Positions 1 through 8,064 of a DNA stretch of 64,000 bases are shown here, piece by piece. Numbering within the stretch: position 1 is the stretch's first letter; the number at the start of each line of letters is the position of its first letter. The DNA comes from Arthrobacter sp. FW306-07-I (lineage in GTDB: Bacteria; Actinomycetota; Actinomycetes; Actinomycetales; Micrococcaceae), in the NCBI RefSeq assembly GCF_021800405.1, contig NZ_CP084550.1, forward strand, positions 248,001 to 312,000. Reading direction: 5' to 3'. Both the position numbers and the translations under genes were made by a program. A model generated the notes under the pieces. That model made no database searches. It worked only from the letters and a program-made list of their open reading frames with translations, and was not told where the DNA came from.

Positions 1-448
1 GGCCTTCAAGGCGCAGGTCCAGCAGGTCCATGGCCGCTCCGAGTTGGTGCGCGGGGACGCGGCGGGAGATGGTGACGTGCGGCGTCCACGCCCCCGGCAG
101 CGTCAGTGACAGCGCGCCGGACAGGTCCTGGTGGAGTCGCCTGTGCAGGTCAAGCAGGGGGTCGGTCAGCAGGACCGCCCTGGCCAGGACATACTTGCCC
201 GCTCCTGCGGGAAAAACAATGGCGCCGGAGAACGTGATGTTCATGGGCAACGCCTGCCACAGGCCTTGTTGGTGCGGACTTTCTTGGCCGGCCTGCAGGT
301 CCGCCCCGGCGGCAAGCGTGATGTGGGGGCTGTTGCTCAAGGAGGTGTGCGCTGCAAGGCTGGGAAGGTCCGCAGCCTGCAGCCGGGCCCAGTCGGCCCT
401 GATCAGGGAATCGGTGGAGCCGTCAAAGACCAACTCGATGCTGCGCAT
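1..448 (-). CDS. 2'-5' RNA ligase / cyclic phosphodiesterase family protein, 3' end cut by window edge
   Basis: Translating the minus strand from the ATG at 446-448 gives an open frame that runs off the left edge (149 codons seen, beginning MRSIELVFDGSTDSLIRADW). Two family motifs of the 2H phosphoesterase fold are visible: 'PHITLA' about residue 43 and 'PHVTIS' about residue 125, the two H-x-T/S tetrapeptides that act as catalytic base and acid. Members hydrolyse or form 2'-5' or cyclic phosphodiester bonds in RNA or nucleotides; the substrate cannot be told here. A small gene lies 60 bp upstream on the same strand. The family call is firm; the C-terminus is missing. Confidence 0.75.
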   Translation of the reverse strand, partial: MRSIELVFDGSTDSLIRADWARLQAADLPSLAAHTSLSNSPHITLAAGADLQAGQESPHQQGLWQALPMNITFSGAIVFPAGAGKYVLARAVLLTDPLLDLHRRLHQDLSGALSLTLPGAWTPHVTISRRVPAHQLGAAMDLLDLRLEG

Positions 449-508
449 GAACCCATCATGCCGTTTCGGCTGCCGCCGCCCGCTCAGCGCGCGCGTTCCG
501 GTGCAGAC

Positions 509-739
509 TCAGCGCTTCAGGTCCCTGAGCATCCGCTCCAGGTCCCTGCTGACCTTCGAAAGGGACGCAGCCCGCAGCGCCTTGTGTTCCTCCGCCGTCT
601 GGACTCCCCGCTTCCGCGATGAGCCGGAGGGAATGCCCGGATCGGGATCCTGCGTCGCGGCAGGACCACAATTGTTGGCAAGGTTTGTGGCCAGCGGGTC
701 GAAGAAAAGGTTGCCGGTGAAAGTGGCGCCATGCATCAT
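509..739 (-). CDS. small hypothetical protein (76 aa)
   Basis: A 76-residue charged, soluble-looking protein beginning MMHGATFTGNLFFDPLATNL and ending in a basic amphipathic stretch (RDLERMLRDLKR). No family recognised. It sits directly upstream of, and on the same strand as, the 2'-5' RNA ligase-like gene, which argues that it is a real small gene rather than a shadow; two overlapping frames on the same strand are less convincing. A start at the second Met is equally possible. No signal peptide or membrane segment. Confidence 0.45.
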   Translation of the reverse strand: MMHGATFTGNLFFDPLATNLANNCGPAATQDPDPGIPSGSSRKRGVQTAEEHKALRAASLSKVSRDLERMLRDLKR

Positions 740-934
740 GCGCCCAAGCTAACGTCCCGGCATTTCGCTGCTTTGAACGTCTGGTTTCGCCTGCGTTAAG
801 CGCCGCCGGTGCCAGTTGCAGCCCTGCGATAAACTTATACTTTGGCCGTTTGCCAATGACATTCCCCGCCCTTGAGTCGCACAGCAGTAGCCCGACAGGC
901 CCTGGGCAGCCACAACCGCAGCGAAAGTAGCACC
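740..934. promoter_or_regulatory. divergent intergenic region upstream of prfC
   Basis: This 195-bp gap separates the minus-strand small gene from prfC. It is locally AT-richer around 831-845, where TATACT at 836-841 resembles a -10 hexamer. No well-spaced -35 is evident (TTGCAG at 816-821 leaves only 14 bp), so the call is tentative. A TTG at 872 opens the prfC frame earlier than the preferred GTG but has no Shine-Dalgarno sequence. Confidence 0.3.
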
Positions 935-2548
935 GTGTCCCAAGATGTCCTGACCCCCGCCCGGATCTCCGAGATTCACAAGGAGGCGGGCCGCCGCAGG
1001 ACCTTTGCCGTCATTTCCCACCCTGACGCCGGCAAGTCCACCCTCACCGAGGCGCTGGCCCTGCACGCAAAAGTGATCGGTACCGCGGGCGCCTCCAGTG
1101 GCAAGGCCAACCGCAGGGAAACCGTCTCCGACTGGATGCAGATGGAAAAGGACCGCGGCATCTCCATCAGCTCCGCCGCCCTGCAGTTCTCCTACCGCGA
1201 CACCGTGATCAACCTCCTGGACACCCCCGGCCACGCCGACTTCTCCGAGGACACCTACCGCGTGCTGGCCGCGGTCGACTGCGCCGTGATGCTGGTGGAC
1301 GCCGCCAAGGGCCTGGAAACCCAGACCATGAAACTGTTCGAGGTCTGCAAGCAGCGCAACCTGCCCATCATCACCGTCATCAACAAATGGGACCGCCCCG
1401 GCCTGGACGCGCTTGCCCTGATGGACGAGATCACCGAACGCACCGGCCTGCAGCCCATGCCGCTGACCTGGGCCGTGGGCATCTCCGGTGACTTCCGCGG
1501 CGTCTGGGACCTGCGCAACGACCGCTTCGCCCGTTTCCAGCGCAACAACGCAGGCGCCCAGATCGCCATCACCGACTACTTCAGCCCTGAGGAAGCTGCG
1601 GAAGACCAGGGCAGCAACTGGTCCGACGCCGTGGACGAGGCGGGACTGGTGATCGAGTCCAACCTCGAATTCGACGTCGAGGCTTTCCACGCCGGCAAGG
1701 CGACCCCCATCCTCTTCAGCTCCGCCGCACTGAACTTCGGCGTCAAGGAATTGCTGGACGCACTGGTGGACTTCGCGCCGCCGGCATCGCCGCGTCCGGA
1801 CGTGGACGGCAACACCCGCCCGGTGGAATCCCCGTTCTCCGGCTTCGTGTTCAAGGTCCAGGCCGGCATGAACAAGGCACACCGCGACCACGTGGCCTTC
1901 ATCCGCGTCTGCTCGGGCATCTTCGAACGCGGCATGGTGGTCACCCAGACCCGCACGGGCAAGTCCTTCGCCACCAAGTACGCGCAGCAGGTGTTCGGCC
2001 GCGAACGCGAAGTCATCGACGAGGCGTACCCAGGGGATGTGGTGGGCCTGGTCAACGCGTCCTCGCTGCGCGTCGGTGACAGCCTGTTCCTTGACGAAGC
2101 GGTGGAGTACCCGGCCATCCCGCTGTTCGCCCCGGAACACTTCCAGGTGGCCCGCTCCAAGGACCCCAGCAAGTTCAAGCAGTTCCGCCGCGGTATCGAG
2201 CAGCTAGAGCACGAGGGCGTCATCCAGCTGCTCCGCTCCGACCTCCGCGGCGACCAGGCACCGGTGCTTGCCGCCGTCGGACCCATGCAGTTCGAAGTGG
2301 TGGAGGACCGCATGGCACACGACTTCAGCGCCCCCATGCGACTGGAGCGCCTGCCGTACTCCCTGGCAAGAATTACGACGGCGGACGCCATGCCTGCGCT
2401 GGCCAACGTACCGGGCGCGGAGGTGCTCTTGCGGTCCGACGGCGAATACCTCGCCTTGTTCAATGACGTCTGGGCGCTGCGGCGCATTGAGAAGAACCAC
2501 CCGGACCTCACCCTCGTGCCCATCGGCACGCACAACCCGGCGAAGTAA
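935..2548 (+). CDS. prfC: peptide chain release factor 3 (RF3)
   Basis: A 537-aa translational GTPase that recycles RF1/RF2 from the ribosome after peptide release. G1 is 'SHPDAGKST', G2 lies in the stretch around 'DRGISI', G3 is 'DTPGHADF' and G4 is 'NKWD'. The length and the RF3 type of P-loop separate it from EF-G/LepA. I place the start at GTG 935 (VSQDVLTPARISEIHKEA), with a modest purine-rich site GAAAG upstream; the frame is open back to a TTG at 872, but that would add 21 residues with no ribosome site. The next gene starts one base after the stop, so the two are very probably co-transcribed. Confidence 0.95.
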   Translation: MSQDVLTPARISEIHKEAGRRRTFAVISHPDAGKSTLTEALALHAKVIGTAGASSGKANRRETVSDWMQMEKDRGISISSAALQFSYRDTVINLLDTPGHADFSEDTYRVLAAVDCAVMLVDAAKGLETQTMKLFEVCKQRNLPIITVINKWDRPGLDALALMDEITERTGLQPMPLTWAVGISGDFRGVWDLRNDRFARFQRNNAGAQIAITDYFSPEEAAEDQGSNWSDAVDEAGLVIESNLEFDVEAFHAGKATPILFSSAALNFGVKELLDALVDFAPPASPRPDVDGNTRPVESPFSGFVFKVQAGMNKAHRDHVAFIRVCSGIFERGMVVTQTRTGKSFATKYAQQVFGREREVIDEAYPGDVVGLVNASSLRVGDSLFLDEAVEYPAIPLFAPEHFQVARSKDPSKFKQFRRGIEQLEHEGVIQLLRSDLRGDQAPVLAAVGPMQFEVVEDRMAHDFSAPMRLERLPYSLARITTADAMPALANVPGAEVLLRSDGEYLALFNDVWALRRIEKNHPDLTLVPIGTHNPAK

Positions 2549-2549
2549 G

Positions 2550-3794
2550 GTGGTCAACCTGCCGGCAGGCCCGGCACAGCCGCGGGCCGTGGTGACCGGG
2601 GCCGGAACCATCAACCCGCTCGGCTCCACCGTCAAGGAAACCTGGGAGGCCCTGCTCGATGGGCGGTCCGGAATAGCGGCACTCTCGCAGGGCTGGGCTG
2701 AGCAGCTGCCGGTCAAGATCGCCGGGCAGGTCACGGCGGATCTTTCGGAGCACCTCAGCACCCGCGAAATGAAGCGGATGGACCGCTGCGGCCAGCTTGC
2801 CCTGATCGCGGCACGCGAGGCATGGGTGCAGGCGGGCGCCCCCGAGGTGGACCCTGAGCGGTTCGCTGTGGTGATCGGTTCCGCCTACGGTGGGCTGGGT
2901 TCCACCATCGAGCAGGACCGGGTGCTGGCGGCGTCCGGCCCGCGCAAAGTCTCGCCGCACACCCTCACGCGGCTGATGGCCAATGGCCCCGCGGCCTGGG
3001 TGTCCATTGATCTCGGTGCCCGCGGTGGCGCCCGGACTCCTGTCAGCGCCTGTGCCTCGGGAGCTGAGGCGATTGTCCAGGCAGCCGAGCTGATCCGCTC
3101 AGGTGCTGCCGACGTCGTAATTGCCGGTGGCGTTGACGCCTCGGTCAATGACCTGGTGATCAGTGGCTTTGCCCAGATCCGCGCACTGTCCACGCGCGCG
3201 GACGATCCGCAGCGCGCGTCCCGTCCGTTCGACGCCGGCCGGGACGGCTTTGTGCTGGCGGAAGGTGCCGCGGTGGTGTTGCTGGAAAGTGAAGAGCATG
3301 CCCATGCGCGGGGCGCTGCCGTGCTCGGTACCGTAGCCGGCGGAGCGGTAACCTCCGACGCAAACGACATCGTGGCGGCGGATCCCGCAATGCAGCGCCG
3401 GGTCATGCAAAAGGCGCTGGACTCAGCAGGCCTGCAGCCGGCGGACATTGGATTCGTACACGCCCACGCCACGTCCACCCCCGTGGGTGACCGGCTGGAA
3501 GGCCAGGCGATCAACGCAGTCTTCGGCCCTGGCGTCCCCGTCACTTCCACCAAGGGGCATACCGGCCACCTGCTGGGTGGGGCCGGTGCGTTGGCAGCCG
3601 TCGTAGTCCTTGAGGCCCTGCGCACCGGCCAGTTGCCGGGGACCCTGAATGTCGAGACGCTGGACCCGGAAGTGGACCTTCACGTCATCACCGAAAGCGC
3701 CCACCAGCTTCCGCCGGGCCATCGCCGGGCAGGGCTGGTGAACGCCTTCGGTTTCGGCGGCCACAGTGTGGCTTTGGTGATGACCGGAAATTAA
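2550..3794 (+). CDS. fabF: beta-ketoacyl-ACP synthase II family protein (FabF-like)
   Basis: A 414-aa thiolase-fold ketosynthase that would condense malonyl-ACP with an acyl-ACP. The Cys-His-His triad is visible: 'SACASGAEAI' (nucleophilic Cys, about residue 172), 'HAHATSTPVGD' (about 310) and 'KGHTGHLLGGAG' (about 345). The frame extends upstream as an overlap of prfC, but GTG 2550 one base after the prfC stop gives the natural N-terminus VVNLPAGPAQPRAVVTGAG. The start is presumably translationally coupled; the purine tract is inside the prfC stop region. No ACP or other fab gene is adjacent, so whether this is the primary FabF or an accessory condensing enzyme is open. Confidence 0.88.
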   Translation: MVNLPAGPAQPRAVVTGAGTINPLGSTVKETWEALLDGRSGIAALSQGWAEQLPVKIAGQVTADLSEHLSTREMKRMDRCGQLALIAAREAWVQAGAPEVDPERFAVVIGSAYGGLGSTIEQDRVLAASGPRKVSPHTLTRLMANGPAAWVSIDLGARGGARTPVSACASGAEAIVQAAELIRSGAADVVIAGGVDASVNDLVISGFAQIRALSTRADDPQRASRPFDAGRDGFVLAEGAAVVLLESEEHAHARGAAVLGTVAGGAVTSDANDIVAADPAMQRRVMQKALDSAGLQPADIGFVHAHATSTPVGDRLEGQAINAVFGPGVPVTSTKGHTGHLLGGAGALAAVVVLEALRTGQLPGTLNVETLDPEVDLHVITESAHQLPPGHRRAGLVNAFGFGGHSVALVMTGN

Positions 3795-3813
3795 CGCCGC
3801 CTGCCGCCGAACA

Positions 3814-3869
3814 CGCCGGAACGGTGCCGGGACGCCGGAACGTTACGGCGTCCAGGCACCGTTCCGGCG
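3814..3869. terminator. large inverted repeat between convergent genes, probable bidirectional terminator
   Basis: Arms 3814-3837 and 3846-3869 are complementary at 23 of 24 positions with an 8-nt loop (GAACGTTA). The repeat lies between the stop of the ketosynthase gene and the stop of the convergent NUDIX gene. There is no T tract, as is common for GC-rich actinobacterial terminators. Confidence 0.7.
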
Positions 3870-3914
3870 GTCCCGGAGCGGGGAGAGCTGTCGTTCGGCG
3901 GACGGGCGGCTGCG

Positions 3915-4418
3915 TCACGTCACGGCGGTGACTTTCACCAAGGCATCAAGGATTGGCAGTTGACCCTTTACAAGCTTGAGCCGTGCCTCCTCCTCCGGGA
4001 ACCAGCGCGCGTCGTCGATTTCGGGGTAGTGCTGGATCCTGCCGGAGCCCTTGGGCCACTCGAGCGGAAACGTGTTGCTGTTGATGGCCTCCGGATCGAA
4101 AGCCGCCTCCCCGGTGTAGACAGTGATGAGCTTTCCGGAGGATTGCCGGAATTCGCCAAGCGACCTGTACTCAACTCCAGGAGCTTCAGTGCCCATCTCC
4201 TCGGCGAACTCGCGCAGGGCGGCGGCGAGTGGGTCCTCACCGTCAACGTACTCGCCCTTGGGAATGGACCACGCGTGCGCGTCCTTCCGTGCCCAGAAGG
4301 GGCCGCCCATGTGGGCGATCCAGACCTGCAGCCCATGGTGGCCGCCGGAGGTGCCGGTGCCGACGGGTGTGGGCAGGTCCTGCCGGTACAACAGTATGCC
4401 TGCGCTTCGAATGGGCAT
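3915..4418 (-). CDS. NUDIX hydrolase
   Basis: A 167-aa protein. The Nudix box fits G-x5-E-x7-R-E-U-x-E-E-x-G-U exactly: it begins 'GEYVDGEDPL' and ends 'REFAEEMGTE' (about residues 54-76). Such enzymes cleave nucleoside diphosphates linked to another moiety; the substrate is not predictable. The start is ATG 4416-4418 (MPIRSAGILLYRQ), preceded by a strong GGAGG at proper spacing; a longer frame to 4487 lacks such a site. It is convergent with the ketosynthase gene. Confidence 0.88.
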   Translation of the reverse strand: MPIRSAGILLYRQDLPTPVGTGTSGGHHGLQVWIAHMGGPFWARKDAHAWSIPKGEYVDGEDPLAAALREFAEEMGTEAPGVEYRSLGEFRQSSGKLITVYTGEAAFDPEAINSNTFPLEWPKGSGRIQHYPEIDDARWFPEEEARLKLVKGQLPILDALVKVTAVT

Positions 4419-4555
4419 CGATCCTCCAAACAGGGCACTTCCCGGGCGAAGTGCAAAATTGCCGTCCACCGTTAACGTGCAGTTCACGGCGCTGCTCTAG
4501 GTTATTCCTTCAGGCACTCCTCGAAGGGACCGCTGATGGCCAACATAGCTGAAGT

Positions 4556-4771
4556 TTGGGCCGGCTGACGCCGGAAGAAGTGGATGAGCTGCGCAGCCTT
4601 GGCCCGCAGGGGCACCTGCCGCGGCACTTAGTGGACGCCCTGGACCGGGCAGCCGGGGGAGCCGGCTCGGGCCGCGGGTACTACGTGGCCAACGGTAACG
4701 TAAGCGCCACCGGCGGCCCGCTGCTGGTGCTGCGCAGCGATGTCTCCCGCTGGCTGACCGAGGGTTCCTGA
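4556..4771 (+). CDS. small hypothetical protein with apparent frameshift near the 5' end
   Basis: The frame from TTG 4556 gives 71 aa (GRLTPEEVDELRSLGPQGHL...), ending with a plausible compact domain (LLVLRSDVSRWLTEGS). The best ribosome site (GAAGGGA) instead serves ATG 4536, which reads MANIAEVWAG and stops. If one T were added to the T-run at 4555-4557, the two join as MANIAEVLGRLTPEEVDEL, a natural 79-aa protein. So this is either a homopolymer sequencing error, a recent 1-nt deletion, or a TTG-started gene behind a leader peptide. No family recognised. It is convergent with the histidine kinase. Confidence 0.45.
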   Translation: MGRLTPEEVDELRSLGPQGHLPRHLVDALDRAAGGAGSGRGYYVANGNVSATGGPLLVLRSDVSRWLTEGS

Positions 4772-4821
4772 CGGCTGCCCCCTAAACAACTGCGCCGCAG
4801 CCAAGGTCCAGCCGGAACCGC

Positions 4822-6528
4822 TCAGGATGCCGGCAGAATGAAGGTTACGGTGGTGCCCACGCCGGGTTCACTGTCGAGGGTGATTGATCCTCCATGGCCC
4901 TCGATAATCGTCTTGCTGACCGACAATCCCAGGCCTGCGCCCGGGATGGCTGTTTCGCGTGAGCGCGCCGAACGGAAGAACTTGGTGAACGCCTGTTCCT
5001 GCTCCTCCCCGGTCATCCCCGAGCCGGTGTCCGAAATGGTGCAGACCAACTCTGCGTCCCTACGGCGGCCTGTGACAGTGATCAAACCGCCATCCGGGGA
5101 GTACTTGATGGCGTTCGAGAGCAGGTTCTGGATCACCTGGCCGATCCGCTTAGGATCCATCCTGCCGGGCAGCGGCTGCTCGGCATCGAGCGCCAGCTGC
5201 AGCCCGCTGCTGGCCGCCTTGGGCAAGGCAGCGTCGACCTCGACGGCGAGCAGCCGGGCCAGGTCCGTCTCCTCCAAGGACAGGTCAACCCGCTCCGACG
5301 CCACGGCGATCAGGTCGTTGACCAGGTTCAGCAGGTGCCCTGCATTGCGGCGGACCACGAGGAGCTCTTCCTGGATCTCCTCGTGCCCGGGTTCGTCCAG
5401 GACCAGTTCCAGGTAGCCGAGGATTGAGGTGAGCGGGGTCCGGAGTTCGTGCGAGACGGTGGCAACAAAGTTGTCTTTCGCCGCGAGCGCGTTAATCAGG
5501 CTGGTCACGTCCACGAAAGTGATGACGGCACCGCCCTCCTGCCCGCCGGACGGAGGGAAAGACTGCGAGCTTACGGAGTAGGCGCGCTGGCGGTCGGCCG
5601 GACCGGCCCAGTACAACTCGTCAGTGAACGCTTCCCCTGCGGCGGCGCGGGCTGCGGGAAGCTGGTGGAGCGTGACAGGGGTGGAGCGATCGGCGGACAT
5701 CAGCAGCCCCGGCCCGCCGGCAGCGCCGCTTCCACCCGTGGACCCAATGACGTCTGCCAGGACGGGGTCCGACCGCATGGCCCTGTTGGCCAGGACGGTG
5801 TTTCCCTTGGCATCCACCACCCAAACACCCACCCCAACGGCCTTGAGTACGGCGTCGAGGAGACATTGCCGGCGGACGCTCTCGTCGAGGGTCCGTGCCA
5901 TTTCGTGCTCGTTTTCGATTAAAGTCATGCGCTGGCGGCGGATGGTGGTTGCCACTACGTGCGCCGTAACCGCAATGACGGACATGACCAAGGGGAGTAT
6001 CAGGGTGCGGATCATCGACCCCCCTGCGGGCGGCGACCCATGCAAGGCGGCGGGAACCACTACACCGAGGATGGTCCCCGAGATGGCGAGTACCGGCATG
6101 TACGGCCGCACCTGCGCCGAGAGCCAAATGACAGGGAACACAAGCATCATGCTCAGGACGCTGAAGGCCGGGCCGCCAGCCTCCCGGGTGAAACCGATGG
6201 CGACACAGTCCAGGAGCGGGATCACCGCGAAGGCCCCCATGGGAAGACGCCCCCACGGGGTGGCAATGCACGCAACGGCGATTGCTACGTGGAACAGCAG
6301 CGCCGCCAGGAACAAGTTCTTGGCCAACGTTTCCGGGCTGAAAATTGCGGCGGCGAGCACCACAAGCAAAATGGTCATGCTGACCGGCAGTTGGCTGGCA
6401 ATCACGCGCTTCCGCGCGCTCAGCCCTCCGAACAGTCCGTCAAGACGGTCCGACACAACCGGCTGCGCCGGTGCCCTGCCCGCGTGGGCAGCCCCTTCGG
6501 CAGTGCCCTGCCATTCCTTGGTTACCAA
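4822..6528 (-). CDS. membrane sensor histidine kinase (orphan)
   Basis: A 568-aa sensor kinase. Several hydrophobic helices (about six) fill residues 45-205, then comes a PAS-like region ('ILLDAV...VGVWVVDAKGNTVLANRA'), then the HisKA/HATPase core: H-box 'SHELRTPLTS', N-box 'NLLSNAIKYS', G1 'DTGSGM', G2 'GAGLGLS'. It autophosphorylates the H-box His and passes phosphate to a response regulator; none is encoded nearby. I choose TTG 6526-6528 (LVTKEWQGT), which has a strong GGGGGGA site; the frame stays open to an ATG at 6618 without such a site. The signal is unknown; the extracytoplasmic loops look short, suggesting intramembrane sensing. Confidence 0.85.
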   Translation of the reverse strand: MVTKEWQGTAEGAAHAGRAPAQPVVSDRLDGLFGGLSARKRVIASQLPVSMTILLVVLAAAIFSPETLAKNLFLAALLFHVAIAVACIATPWGRLPMGAFAVIPLLDCVAIGFTREAGGPAFSVLSMMLVFPVIWLSAQVRPYMPVLAISGTILGVVVPAALHGSPPAGGSMIRTLILPLVMSVIAVTAHVVATTIRRQRMTLIENEHEMARTLDESVRRQCLLDAVLKAVGVGVWVVDAKGNTVLANRAMRSDPVLADVIGSTGGSGAAGGPGLLMSADRSTPVTLHQLPAARAAAGEAFTDELYWAGPADRQRAYSVSSQSFPPSGGQEGGAVITFVDVTSLINALAAKDNFVATVSHELRTPLTSILGYLELVLDEPGHEEIQEELLVVRRNAGHLLNLVNDLIAVASERVDLSLEETDLARLLAVEVDAALPKAASSGLQLALDAEQPLPGRMDPKRIGQVIQNLLSNAIKYSPDGGLITVTGRRRDAELVCTISDTGSGMTGEEQEQAFTKFFRSARSRETAIPGAGLGLSVSKTIIEGHGGSITLDSEPGVGTTVTFILPAS

Positions 6529-6661
6529 GCTTCCCCCCAGCACAGAAATAAAAACCTCCGTCTGCGAGAAGGCTCCCATCCACCGTACCGCCCACTGAAT
6601 CCGGCGATGGATCGCCACCGGTCAGGGCGGGAGCCGGCGGCTGCATATTCAACCGGGACTG

Positions 6662-8035
6662 CTAACCAATCAAAAGGCTGAGTGCCTCCGTCAGGTGTTC
6701 CACTTCACGCACGGAGAACCCCGGCGGCACCGGGCCCGGCCCGGTGTGGCTGGCCGGAACCACAGCGTGGGTGAATCCCAGCCGGTGTGCCTCCTGGATG
6801 CGCTGGTTGATGCCCGGTACCGGCCGGACCTCGCCGGCCAGTCCCACTTCGCCAAAGGCGATCAGCCGGATGGGCAGGGGTTTGCGGGCTTTGGCAGACG
6901 CCACCGCAAGGGCAACTGCAAGGTCAGTGGCGGGCTCGCTGAGCTTCACCCCGCCAACGGTGGCCACGTAGGAATCGTCCTTGTGCAGCAGGGTTCCTGC
7001 CCGCTGCTGCAGGACGGCCAGGAGCATGGACACCCGGGAACTGTCCAGGCCGCTGGTGGCGCGCCGGGGCTGCGAGTTGGGGCTCTCGGCCAGCAGCGAC
7101 TGCACCTCCGCCAGCAGGGGACGCCGCCCCTCCATGGTGACAGTGATGCAGGTACCTGACACCGGGTCCTTGGTGCGGCTGACGAACAGTCCGCTGGGAT
7201 CGGCCAGGCCCTCAATTCCGTTCTCGTTCAGGTCGAAGCAGCCAACATCGTCGGTGGGCCCGTACCGGTTCTTAACCGCCCGGAGCAGCCGCAGCCGTGA
7301 ATGCCGCTCGCCCTCGAACTGGCAGACCACGTCCACCAGGTGTTCCAGCAACCGCGGCCCCGCGATGGAACCGTCCTTGGTCACGTGCCCCACCAGCAAA
7401 GTGGTCATGTTGCGCCGTTTCGCGGCCGCGATGATGGAAGCCGCCACCTCCCGCACCTGGGACACGCCACCGGCGCTGCCATCCACGTCCGCGCTGCTGA
7501 GCGTCTGCACCGAATCCACAATCAGAAGCCGCGGCTCGATCTTCTCCACCTGCCCCAGCGCCTGGCCAAGGTCGGTCTCCGCAGACAGGTACAGGGATTC
7601 GGCCACGGCGTCGATCCGCTCCGCGCGCAGCTTCACCTGTGCCGCCGACTCTTCGCCGGTGACATAGAGGACGTCCTGGGCGGTCCGTGCGAATTTGGCC
7701 GCAACATCCAGCAGCAGCGTTGACTTACCCACGCCGGGCTCACCGGCCAGCAGGATGACGGCGCCCGGAACCAGGCCGCCGCCCAGCACCCGGTCCAGTT
7801 CGTCCACTCCGGTGGGCAGGAAGGCGGCCGTGGTGGCATCCACGTCTGCGATTTTCCGGGCCGGCTCCACAACTGTTGTGGCCGCCGTGGTCCGCGCCAC
7901 CGCAGTGCCTGTTTCCTCAACGGTGCCCCAGGCCTGGCACTCACCGCACCGGCCCACCCACTTGGCCGTGGTCCAGCCGCATTCGGCGCATTTGTATGCA
8001 GGCGCTTTTGACGCCCGGGAAGTCTTCGTTGCCAT
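6662..8035 (-). CDS. radA: DNA repair protein RadA (Sms)
   Basis: A 457-aa RecA-like ATPase and branch-migration helicase in homologous recombination. In order: an N-terminal C4 zinc finger ('CAECGW' ... 'CGEC', residues about 15-32), Walker A 'GEPGVGKST', the RadA-specific motif 'KNRYGPTDDVG', and a C-terminal Lon-like domain ('DLAVALAVASAKARKPLP', about residue 380 on). The start is ATG 8033-8035 (MATKTSRASK); a GTG at 8065 would add ten residues. The FUSC gene upstream on the same strand has its stop codon beginning 30 bp before this start, so co-transcription is likely. Confidence 0.95.
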   Translation of the reverse strand: MATKTSRASKAPAYKCAECGWTTAKWVGRCGECQAWGTVEETGTAVARTTAATTVVEPARKIADVDATTAAFLPTGVDELDRVLGGGLVPGAVILLAGEPGVGKSTLLLDVAAKFARTAQDVLYVTGEESAAQVKLRAERIDAVAESLYLSAETDLGQALGQVEKIEPRLLIVDSVQTLSSADVDGSAGGVSQVREVAASIIAAAKRRNMTTLLVGHVTKDGSIAGPRLLEHLVDVVCQFEGERHSRLRLLRAVKNRYGPTDDVGCFDLNENGIEGLADPSGLFVSRTKDPVSGTCITVTMEGRRPLLAEVQSLLAESPNSQPRRATSGLDSSRVSMLLAVLQQRAGTLLHKDDSYVATVGGVKLSEPATDLAVALAVASAKARKPLPIRLIAFGEVGLAGEVRPVPGINQRIQEAHRLGFTHAVVPASHTGPGPVPPGFSVREVEHLTEALSLLIG

Positions 8036-8064
8036 GCGTTCAACCCTAGCGGCGGGCACCGACA

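Noticed and set aside
749..2140. 463-codon minus-strand open frame opposite prfC
   Set aside because: Antisense shadow; prfC motifs on the other strand are unambiguous.
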